Origin: an uncultured Ruminococcus sp.
GTDB taxonomy: Bacteria; Bacillota; Clostridia; Oscillospirales; Ruminococcaceae
Length of the DNA stretch: 7,806 nucleotides
Direction: 5' to 3'
Assembly (NCBI GenBank): GCA_945876405.1
Contig: CAMCOJ010000092.1
Location: 1-7,806, forward strand
Positions 1-6,083 of the stretch are shown one piece after another. The notes below the pieces were generated by a model. That model saw only the letters and a list, made by a program, of their open reading frames with translations. It ran no database searches and was not told the origin of the DNA. Each line of letters opens with the position of its first letter. The first letter of the stretch is position 1. The translations under genes were made by a program, and so were the position numbers.

Positions 1-509
1 GAGGCAATCTCCTTGTTGCTCAGACCTTCCGCTACAAGTTCGATTATCTCGTATTCCTTTTCTGTGATGTCATACTTCGAATAATCAAATCCGGTTTTTT
101 TCTGCATAAGGTTCGGAATTCTGTTCACCACCTGATCACCGAAAACACTCTGACCCTTCATAACAGCCTCAAGTGCCGGAGCTATTCCGTTGAAATCCTG
201 TTTGAGTATGTAGCCCTTTGCTCCTATGCTGAGTGCCTTTACTATGTATTCATCATCGGAAAATGTTGTGAGATACAGAATCTTCGCCTGCGGATCCTCC
301 TTAAGTATCTTCTCTCCTGCTTCAAGTCCGGTCATTCCCTGCATACGGATATCCATAAGCATCACATCAGGGTGAACCTCCCTGTAAATTTCAATCGCTT
401 CCTCACCACTGTTTCCTGTGGCAGCTACATTTATAATACCTGTGCTTTCAAGAATTGTCTTAAGTGAAACTGCTACAAGCATATCATCATCAATTACTGC
501 TATATTCAT
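1..509 (-). CDS. NarL/LuxR-family response regulator, C-terminus outside the window
   Basis: This is the DNA-binding partner of the adjacent kinase. Translation from the ATG at 509-507 gives 169 residues before the window ends. The receiver domain spans about residues 1-118: an acidic cluster D7-D8-D9, phospho-acceptor D53 in the MLMDIRM strand, the switch residue T81 or T82 in ILYLTTF, and the invariant K103 in GYILK. A LuxR-type helix-turn-helix begins near residue 147 (YDITEKEYEIIELVAEGLSNKEIA) and is cut inside the scissor helices, so about 40 residues are probably missing. The start overlaps the kinase stop as ATGA, with GAGGA six bases upstream (520-516) inside the kinase gene, so translation is probably coupled. 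NarL-family regulators dimerise on phosphorylation and bind inverted repeats; the likely targets are the two palindromes at 1631-1668. Closest functional comparators, from family knowledge, are LnrK, LiaR and DesR. The family is certain; the target is inferred. Confidence 0.95.
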   Translation of the reverse strand, partial: MNIAVIDDDMLVAVSLKTILESTGIINVAATGNSGEEAIEIYREVHPDVMLMDIRMQGMTGLEAGEKILKEDPQAKILYLTTFSDDEYIVKALSIGAKGYILKQDFNGIAPALEAVMKGQSVFGDQVVNRIPNLMQKKTGFDYSKYDITEKEYEIIELVAEGLSNKEIA

Positions 510-1582
510 CTTTCATCCTCTTTCTTCGGTATAGTCATAAATACCCTGTATCCTTTTTCGGATGCAGTGAAATTAATAAGTCCGCCGACACTCTCAGCTC
601 TGTCTCTCATATTCGAAAGACCTATCCCGCCTTTGCCCCCGGTATCTGTACATTTACCGTTGTCGGAAACCGTTACCTGCCAGAATGCAGGATGTTCTCT
701 TATTATCACACTTATTCTGTCACCTTCCGAATGTTTAATAATATTTGAAATACTCTCCTTCACAACGCCTATAATGCACAGCTTTATCTCCCTGCGGACA
801 TTTGCGGAAATATCATAGTCGAGGGAAACGGAAAATTTTCCTTCAGCTGACTTTATACTTTCGGAAACTGCAGCTTTGAGGTCTATGGAATCATCGTGCA
901 GGTTATGGACACTGTTTCTGATATTTGTCATGGCACTGTCAAGAGTGTCCTTAAGGCTTTCAAGCATGGGTTTCTGGTTTTCGTCCTTGTTTATTACGCA
1001 CAGTGCACCCACCTGGAGAAGTGAACGGGTAAGCATATGTCCCACATTGTCGTGAATTTCCCTGGCTATCCTGTTTCTCTCCTTAAGTGTTGCAAGATGG
1101 ATCTCGTAGTCCTGTTTTAAAAGAAGTTCCCTGTTCTTCTCGCTGAGCTTCATGTTTTTCTCAGTCTCCATATCACGTGTTTCATGGTAGAGTTTTGTGA
1201 ATTTTTCTGTTTCCATGGAATGGGATGAAAGAAGAACCGCTGCAAGAACACCGAAGATAAGCAGAAGTATTTTTTCAGTCTCAGGCCAGACTGGTTTCAG
1301 AAGAAATGATGCATATGGAATCAGAAGAAACAGCTTCTTCTGTCTGTTAAGACCATATGCGATAAGCGGCATTCCAAGAATCATCTCAGGATAGAAAAAT
1401 GAGAAAAGCGGTGCAGCTGCAAGAATGAGCGGACTGTATTTTTTCCCGCTGAACCACCACGCCAGTTCTGAAATGATTACAGTCACAAGCAGTACCGCAA
1501 CTGAACCGTAAAAATCCGCAGAATACAGACACAGTATAAATGAGAAAAATATAAGAACGGCTTTATCCTTTATTATTGTCAA
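506..1582 (-). CDS. DesK/NarL-type sensor histidine kinase with a membrane-embedded sensor
   Basis: This 358-residue membrane kinase autophosphorylates on histidine and passes the phosphate to the overlapping response regulator. The N-terminal 120 residues form about five hydrophobic segments (roughly 8-23, 26-43, 51-70, 84-97, 104-120) with only short loops and no extracellular sensor domain, as in intramembrane-sensing kinases such as DesK and LnrJ. A charged, coiled-coil-like linker (about 122-172) contains METEK twice, at 123-127 and 138-142. The HisKA_3 dimerisation motif REIHDNVGH places the phosphorylated histidine at H177. The ATPase domain shows the N-box KESISNIIKHS (E276, N280), G1 motif DNG (307-309) and G2 motif GIGLSNM (319-325), so it should be active. 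The start is TTG: an in-frame TAA lies two codons upstream, a strong GAGGTGA site sits six bases before it, and the first internal ATG falls after the membrane region. The signal is unknown. Confidence 0.95.
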   Translation of the reverse strand: MTIIKDKAVLIFFSFILCLYSADFYGSVAVLLVTVIISELAWWFSGKKYSPLILAAAPLFSFFYPEMILGMPLIAYGLNRQKKLFLLIPYASFLLKPVWPETEKILLLIFGVLAAVLLSSHSMETEKFTKLYHETRDMETEKNMKLSEKNRELLLKQDYEIHLATLKERNRIAREIHDNVGHMLTRSLLQVGALCVINKDENQKPMLESLKDTLDSAMTNIRNSVHNLHDDSIDLKAAVSESIKSAEGKFSVSLDYDISANVRREIKLCIIGVVKESISNIIKHSEGDRISVIIREHPAFWQVTVSDNGKCTDTGGKGGIGLSNMRDRAESVGGLINFTASEKGYRVFMTIPKKEDER

Positions 1583-1588
1583 TTTTTA

Positions 1589-1595
1589 TCACCTC
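1589..1595 (-). promoter_or_regulatory. Ribosome binding site that fixes the TTG start of the kinase
   Basis: The minus strand reads GAGGTGA here, followed by six bases and then TTG at 1582-1580. In-frame TAA at 1588-1586 rules out any start further upstream. This makes TTG the only start that keeps the first membrane segment. Confidence 0.8.
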
Positions 1596-1609
1596 AATCA
1601 TTATACCAC

Positions 1610-1637
1610 ATTATGCTGTACCTCTGCAACATGACAA
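1610..1637 (-). promoter_or_regulatory. Candidate promoter of the kinase-regulator operon
   Basis: On the minus strand TTGTCA (1637-1632, five of six matches to the -35 consensus) is followed after 16 bases by CATAAT (1615-1610, five of six matches to -10). Transcription would start near 1603, giving a leader of about 20 bases with the GAGGTGA site intact. The -35 lies inside the palindrome at 1631-1644, so a protein bound there would affect this promoter. A perfect TATAAT at 1605-1600, with an upstream TG, is a competing -10, but its predicted start falls in the ribosome site and it has a poor -35. Confidence 0.5.
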
Positions 1638-1644
1638 ATGTCAT
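1631..1644. promoter_or_regulatory. Operator-like inverted repeat, distal site
   Basis: ATGACAAATGTCAT is an inverted repeat with perfect 6-base arms (ATGACA/TGTCAT) around AA. Its centre is at 1637.5, about -64 from the predicted exporter start site. Arms of this kind with a very short spacer are typical of NarL/LiaR/DesR-type regulators. The neighbouring regulator gene makes it the obvious candidate binder; this is inferred. Confidence 0.65.
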
Positions 1645-1650
1645 ATAAAC

Positions 1651-1668
1651 AAGTGACATTCTTCACTT
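1651..1668. promoter_or_regulatory. Operator-like inverted repeat, proximal site
   Basis: AAGTGACATTCTTCACTT has perfect arms AAGTGA and TCACTT around six bases, centred at 1659.5, exactly 22 bp from the distal palindrome. Its core TGACA (1654-1658) lies 22 bp from the TGACA of the distal site (1632-1636), so both sites face the same side of the helix. It abuts and slightly overlaps the -35 of the exporter promoter, at about -42, the usual place for an activator that touches RNA polymerase. Confidence 0.65.
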
Positions 1669-1695
1669 AACAGGGAACGCAAAAGAAGATATAAT
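1667..1695 (+). promoter_or_regulatory. SigA-type promoter of the ABC exporter operon
   Basis: TTAACA (1667-1672, five of six matches to -35) and a perfect TATAAT (1690-1695) are separated by an ideal 17 bases. Transcription should start near 1702, about 25 bases before the ATPase ATG, with the ribosome site AAGGAGGA (1712-1719) between. The two inverted repeats end at the -35, which suggests activation by the divergent response regulator. Confidence 0.75.
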
Positions 1696-1726
1696 ATAAA
1701 CATAAACCAGTAAGGAGGACAACAGA

Positions 1727-2677
1727 ATGGCTGAAACTATTGTTAAAATTGAAAATCTCGTAAAGAGATACAAGGATCTTATCGCAGTGGACCATCTTAA
1801 TCTTGAAATAAAAAAAGGTGAAGTTTACGGTCTTCTCGGACCGAACGGTTCAGGAAAATCAACTACTATAAATTCAATGCTCTCACTTCTTGCATACGAC
1901 AAGGGAAGCATCGAGATATTCGGAAAGGAAATGACACCTGTCAGCTATGATATAAAGAAAAAAATCGGTATCATAATGCAGGACGTTGCGGTATTTGACG
2001 AGCTTACAGTTTATGAAAATATTGATTATTTCTGCGGACTTTATATAAAGGACAAAGAGACAAGAAAAAAATATGTAACCGATGCAGTTAATTTTACCGG
2101 ATTAAATGACTTCCTGAAATTTTATCCTAAAAAGCTCTCAGGCGGTCTCCTGAGAAGACTAAATATCGCCTGCGGTATTGCCCACAAGCCGGAACTTATC
2201 ATACTCGATGAACCGACAGTTGCCGTTGACCCGCAGAGCAGAAATAAAATCCTTGAGGGAATACAGGAGCTTAACCGGAACGGTGCAACAATAATCTACA
2301 CCTCACACTATATGGAAGAGGTTGAACAGATATGCACCCGCATCGCAATCATGGACAAAGGACGCAAGATTGCGGAAGGAACAAAGGAAGAACTGAAGAG
2401 AATGATAAAGAACACGGAAACCATCACGGTTGAAACTGAAAATGTTCCGGATGAAATTCTCAGCAGAATAAACGACCTTTCACATGTTTACGAAACAGAG
2501 CAGAGCGAAGGCAGACTGATAATAAGATGCGGCGGCGGAAAGCACAATCTTATCAGAGTACTTAGCGTACTTCAGGAGGCAGAGCTGAACTTCGGAAGAG
2601 TCTATACAGAGCTTCCTACTCTCAATGACGTATTTCTGGAGATTACAGGCAAGGTACTTCGTGACAGGGAGGAATAA
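1727..2677 (+). CDS. ABC exporter ATP-binding subunit (ABC-2 / LnrL-like)
   Basis: This 316-residue cytoplasmic ATPase powers the two permeases encoded next. All the ABC motifs are present in order: Walker A GPNGSGKST (38-46), Q-loop Q85, signature LSGGL (137-141), Walker B LIILDEP (157-163), D-loop VDPQSR (from 167) and H-loop H194 in TSHYMEEVE. The fifth signature residue is Leu rather than the common Gln or Met, a mild deviation. Residues from about 230 to the end form the C-terminal extension typical of the NatA/DrrA/LnrL group. The ATG has a very strong AAGGAGGA site seven bases upstream. It is the first gene of a three-gene operon; the next gene starts two bases after its stop. The content of the locus resembles B. 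subtilis lnrLMN, an exporter giving resistance to membrane-active polyenes. The ATPase call is certain; the substrate is not known. Confidence 0.95.
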   Translation: MAETIVKIENLVKRYKDLIAVDHLNLEIKKGEVYGLLGPNGSGKSTTINSMLSLLAYDKGSIEIFGKEMTPVSYDIKKKIGIIMQDVAVFDELTVYENIDYFCGLYIKDKETRKKYVTDAVNFTGLNDFLKFYPKKLSGGLLRRLNIACGIAHKPELIILDEPTVAVDPQSRNKILEGIQELNRNGATIIYTSHYMEEVEQICTRIAIMDKGRKIAEGTKEELKRMIKNTETITVETENVPDEILSRINDLSHVYETEQSEGRLIIRCGGGKHNLIRVLSVLQEAELNFGRVYTELPTLNDVFLEITGKVLRDREE

Positions 2678-2679
2678 AG

Positions 2680-3807
2680 ATGCTTCATAATATAAAGTAT
2701 GAATTATTTATCCGAATGAGAGCAAAGGGACTGGTGTTCTGGATGATACTGTTTCCGGTTGCCTTAGGTGCATTTTTCAAAATCTCATTCAGCAATATCT
2801 ACGACGAATACACAAGTTTTTCAACCGTACCTGCTGCAGTGGTTGAAAATGTCGAAAATCCGGTATTTCATACGGTAACTGACGAAATATCCAAAGAAGA
2901 CAATCCTCTTCTTGAGGTTACCTATACTGATAAGGAGGATGCACTCACTCTTCTGAAGGAGCAGAAAGTATCAGGTATAATCTGGCTTGATGAAGAGGTC
3001 AGTCTTTCAGTTGCCTCAGACAGCATTGAAGCCACAATTCTTGAGTCATTTCTCAACCAGTACAAAAGGCAGGAGAAAATCATAACAGATACACTGGAAA
3101 CCAATCCTGCTGCACTTGAATCCGTTATAAGTGAAATGAACAGCGAAACGGAAAGCTGTGTCAGAATTCCGCTAACAGAAGGAAACACTGACAACCTTCT
3201 TAATTACTACTACAATCTTATCGCCATGGTTGCCCTCTTCGGCTCTGAAGGAGGACTTGAAGCTGCAATCAGAAACCAGGGAAATCTATCTGCAGTAGCA
3301 GCAAGAAAAGGCACATCACCTGCAAAGAAATCAGTAACCCTCCTGTCATCGCTAATATCAGCATGTATAGTTCAGGCACTGTGTTGTGCACTGACGGTAA
3401 CCTATGTAAACTTTATTCTTAAGATAAACTTCGGAGGTTCACTTCCATTTGTTTATCTGTCCGGTTTAATCGGTTCTGTACTGGGCGTATCCCTCGGATT
3501 TATGATCGGTTCCATCGGAAAAGCCGGAGAAAATGCAAAAACAGGAATATGCATGGCTGTTTCACTTGCCAGCTGCTTCTTCAGCGGACTTATGGTAAAC
3601 ACAATGAAACCTATGATTATTGAAAAAGCACCGTGGTTTAATGATATTAACCCTGCAGCACTTATCTCTGACGCATTCTACTGTCTGAACGTATATTCGG
3701 ACTACAGCAGATACATTCAGAAAAATATCACTATGATTATCCTGTCAGTTTTAATGGCGGCTATCGGCTTTATTTTAACAAGGAGGCGCAAATATGCAAG
3801 TCTTTAA
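2680..3807 (+). CDS. ABC-2 type transporter permease, first of two (LnrM-like)
   Basis: This 375-residue integral membrane subunit of the exporter has the ABC-2 membrane type 3 layout (PF12698-like). One N-terminal helix (about 17-36) is followed by a large, probably extracytoplasmic domain (about 37-173). Hydrophobic segments follow near 174-192, 220-247, 254-280, 285-306 and 350-367. The motif NPAALISDAFYCLN (324-337), just before the last helix, is typical of ABC-2 permeases. It ends in a positively charged tail (RRRK). The start ATG lies two bases after the ATPase stop, with GGGAGGA six bases upstream. Its 3' end overlaps the next permease gene by 14 bases, so the two are probably made in fixed ratio and form a heterodimer with the ATPase. 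The substrate cannot be read from the sequence; a lipid, peptide or antimicrobial is plausible from the family. Confidence 0.9.
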   Translation: MLHNIKYELFIRMRAKGLVFWMILFPVALGAFFKISFSNIYDEYTSFSTVPAAVVENVENPVFHTVTDEISKEDNPLLEVTYTDKEDALTLLKEQKVSGIIWLDEEVSLSVASDSIEATILESFLNQYKRQEKIITDTLETNPAALESVISEMNSETESCVRIPLTEGNTDNLLNYYYNLIAMVALFGSEGGLEAAIRNQGNLSAVAARKGTSPAKKSVTLLSSLISACIVQALCCALTVTYVNFILKINFGGSLPFVYLSGLIGSVLGVSLGFMIGSIGKAGENAKTGICMAVSLASCFFSGLMVNTMKPMIIEKAPWFNDINPAALISDAFYCLNVYSDYSRYIQKNITMIILSVLMAAIGFILTRRRKYASL

Positions 3808-4954
3808 TGCATTTATGAAAGTTCTGAAGAAAAATCTTCCCACAGTAATAATCTGGGTAGCAATATTTCTTTCCATTTCCATAATAGTTTCAAAAAGCGG
3901 TTCGGAAAACAGCGAGTTTAAGTCTAAGGTTCTGAATGTGTGCGTATTTGACGAAGACAACACGGAGTCAAGCAGAGCCTTCAGAGATTTTATAGCTTCG
4001 AAGCATAATGTTTACGAGCTGGAAAATGACGATGACCGCATACTTGACGAACTCTTCTACGAAACAAAGGACTATGTGATTACGATAAAAAAAGGATTTT
4101 CAGAAAATCTGTCCGACGGAATAACAGAGGGGCTTTTCGACAACAGATATGTGCATGAAAGCTACTCAAATGTTCTTATGACAAATCTTGCTGACGAATA
4201 TGTAAAAACAGTACGTGCATTTCTTGCCAAAGGTGATAACCTCAGTACAGCTCAGAAAAATGCAGCTGACACGCTTTCATTAAACGTTGAAGTTACAAAG
4301 GAAACATTCAAAGAAGAGCATATCTATTCAGATGACTACAGTGCACTTTTCAGTGCCTACTTCCAGTACCTGCCTTATGTTTTTCTTCAGATACTCGTTT
4401 CCGCCCTCTGCCCTGTTCTCCTGACTATGAACAAAAAGAACATCAGAAACAGAACAAACTGTTCAAGTATCAGACCGTCATCGCAGACATTTCAGATATT
4501 TCTCGGAAGCATGATATTTGTTCTTGGACTGTGGCTGCTGTTTATGATTTCAGGTGCACTGCTGAACGAAGAATTCTACAGGGGACGTGCACTTCTGGCT
4601 GTGCTTAACAGTTTCGTATTTATCCTCATAAGCACTGGTATCGCAATTCTCATCGCATCGTTCAACCCGGGTCGTGTGGGAGTAAATGTTCTTTCCAACA
4701 TCATAAGCCTCGGCATGTGCTTCCTCTGCGGAATTTTTGTACCGCAGGAAGTTCTCTCAGACAGTGTTCTCAGTGCAGCAAGATTTCTCCCGGCTTACTG
4801 GTACATCAGAGTAAACAACATGCTCTCCGGTGTATCCGGCGAAATCTTCTCCTCATCACTGTGCATGAAATTCATAGGCATAGAAGTCCTCTTCGCACTT
4901 GCAATCTTCGCAGCAGCTTTGACTGTTACGAAAATCAGACATGATAAGGCGTAA
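3794..4954 (+). CDS. ABC-2 type transporter permease, second of two (LnrN-like)
   Basis: This 386-residue membrane protein is the second half of the exporter channel. It has the same layout as the gene before it: an N-terminal helix (about 15-33), an extracytoplasmic domain (about 34-188), then hydrophobic segments near 190-211, 233-255, 266-289, 297-316 and 359-379. The stretch ARFLPAYWYIRVNNMLSG (329-346) before the last helix is characteristic of ABC-2 permeases. The two permeases are alike in topology but clearly different in sequence, consistent with an old duplication and a heterodimer. The ATG at 3794 lies inside the end of the first permease gene, with AAGGAGG (3780-3786) seven bases upstream. 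The stop codon runs directly into the A-tract of the terminator, so this is the last gene of the operon. Confidence 0.9.
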   Translation: MQVFNAFMKVLKKNLPTVIIWVAIFLSISIIVSKSGSENSEFKSKVLNVCVFDEDNTESSRAFRDFIASKHNVYELENDDDRILDELFYETKDYVITIKKGFSENLSDGITEGLFDNRYVHESYSNVLMTNLADEYVKTVRAFLAKGDNLSTAQKNAADTLSLNVEVTKETFKEEHIYSDDYSALFSAYFQYLPYVFLQILVSALCPVLLTMNKKNIRNRTNCSSIRPSSQTFQIFLGSMIFVLGLWLLFMISGALLNEEFYRGRALLAVLNSFVFILISTGIAILIASFNPGRVGVNVLSNIISLGMCFLCGIFVPQEVLSDSVLSAARFLPAYWYIRVNNMLSGVSGEIFSSSLCMKFIGIEVLFALAIFAAALTVTKIRHDKA

Positions 4955-4986
4955 AAAAACCGGCATCGTTTTGATGCCGGTTTTTT
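4953..4986. terminator. Bidirectional intrinsic terminator between converging genes
   Basis: The arms CCGGCATC (4960-4967) and GATGCCGG (4973-4980) pair perfectly around a GTTTT loop. Seven A residues precede the stem and six T residues follow it, so the hairpin has a U-tract when transcribed from either strand. It ends the exporter operon (stop at 4952-4954) on the plus strand and mnmA (stop at 4991-4989) on the minus strand. Confidence 0.93.
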
Positions 4987-4988
4987 AT

Positions 4989-6059
4989 TTACACTATCGT
5001 TCCTCCGCCCACAACAATATCACCGTCATAGAACACCACAGCCTGTCCGCTTGTCACTGCACGCTGAGGTTTTTCGAAAACAACTTTTACCCTTCCGTCA
5101 GGAAGCATGGAAATGACCGCCGGTTCATCCTTGCAGTTATACCGGGGTTTTGCCGTTACGTGCATTTCGCCCTTCAGTTCGGATATGGACATGAAATTAA
5201 CGTCTTCTGCAACCAGTTCGGTTGTAAACAAGTCGTCATTGGAACCAAGTACAACAGTATTGGTTTCCGGATCTTTGCTTACTACAAATACCGGCTTTCC
5301 AAGTGCTATGCCGAGACCTTTTCGCTGACCGATGGTGTAATTGATAATGCCGCTGTGTTTTCCGAGGATATTTCCCTCTGTATCTGTAAAATTCCCCTCT
5401 TCCGTTCCCCTGTCTGTATGTTTTCTTATAAAATCAGCATATTTTCCGTCCGGTACAAAACAGATATCCTGGCTGTCCGGTTTTCTGGAATTTACAAGAC
5501 CTGCTTCTTCAGCAATCTTCCTCACTTCAGTCTTTTCATATTTGCAGAGAGGAAAAAGAGTTTTTGCAAGTTGGTGCTGCGTAAGACTGTATAGCACATA
5601 GGTCTGATCCTTCGACCTGTCCTCAGGTCTTCTGAGATAGTATCTTCCGGTTTCTTCGTTATATTCCTTAAGGGCATAGTGTCCGGTTGCAATATAGTCG
5701 AAACCAAGCTCTTCCGCTTTCTGAAGCATTTTATCGAATTTGATATGCCGGTTGCACTCTATACAGGGATTAGGTGTCCTGCCGGTAATATAGCTGTTAA
5801 TAAAATTATCAATTACAAATTCCCTGAATTTATCTTTGAAATTAAAAACAAGATGTTCAAAACCAAGTTTGTATGCAACCGCTCTTGCATCTTCCACATC
5901 TGAAAGTGAACAGCATGTTCTTGTTTCCGTTTCCACTATATCATCGGAGGAGAACATCTTCAGTGTAACTCCCGTAACATCATATCCGCTGTCAAACAGT
6001 ACCTTCGCCGCAACTGAACTGTCAACGCCGCCGCTCATACCTACCAGTACCTTAGCCAT
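4989..6059 (-). CDS. mnmA: tRNA-specific 2-thiouridylase MnmA
   Basis: MnmA adds sulfur to uridine 34 in the wobble position of tRNAs for Lys, Glu and Gln, using ATP to adenylate the base and a persulfide on a cysteine as sulfur donor; it acts in the cytoplasm. The 356-residue length is normal for the family. The PP-loop ATP site is SGGVDSS (9-15). The catalytic cysteine pair matches C102 (NPCIECNRHIKF) and C200 (SQDICFVPDG); E. coli uses the equivalent C102 and C199. Other family landmarks are CCSLSDVEDAR (49-59), ATGHYA (124-129), DQTYVLY (151-157) and the C-terminal beta-barrel ending in GGGTIV. The ATG has AGAGG six bases upstream. The secreted-protein gene ends only 24 bases before it with no terminator between, so read-through is likely. 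A TATAAT at 6108-6103, inside the end of that gene, is a weak candidate internal -10 without a good -35. Confidence 0.97.
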   Translation of the reverse strand: MAKVLVGMSGGVDSSVAAKVLFDSGYDVTGVTLKMFSSDDIVETETRTCCSLSDVEDARAVAYKLGFEHLVFNFKDKFREFVIDNFINSYITGRTPNPCIECNRHIKFDKMLQKAEELGFDYIATGHYALKEYNEETGRYYLRRPEDRSKDQTYVLYSLTQHQLAKTLFPLCKYEKTEVRKIAEEAGLVNSRKPDSQDICFVPDGKYADFIRKHTDRGTEEGNFTDTEGNILGKHSGIINYTIGQRKGLGIALGKPVFVVSKDPETNTVVLGSNDDLFTTELVAEDVNFMSISELKGEMHVTAKPRYNCKDEPAVISMLPDGRVKVVFEKPQRAVTSGQAVVFYDGDIVVGGGTIV

Positions 6060-6083
6060 AAAAGTCCTCTCTTCTCTAATATA

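Noticed and set aside
464..748. Plus-strand open frame of 94 codons over the regulator-kinase junction
   Set aside because: It is antisense to two well-supported genes that overlap by ATGA, and it shows no start signal of its own.
1600..1605. Perfect TATAAT with upstream TG on the minus strand as the main kinase promoter
   Set aside because: Its predicted start near 1593 falls inside the GAGGTGA ribosome site, and the best -35 at the right distance matches only three of six bases. The TTGTCA/CATAAT pair slightly upstream gives a usable leader.
4941..5594. Plus-strand open frame of 217 codons after the exporter operon
   Set aside because: It runs through the terminator and lies antisense to mnmA, whose motifs are complete. 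It has no ribosome site and its composition looks like a shadow frame.
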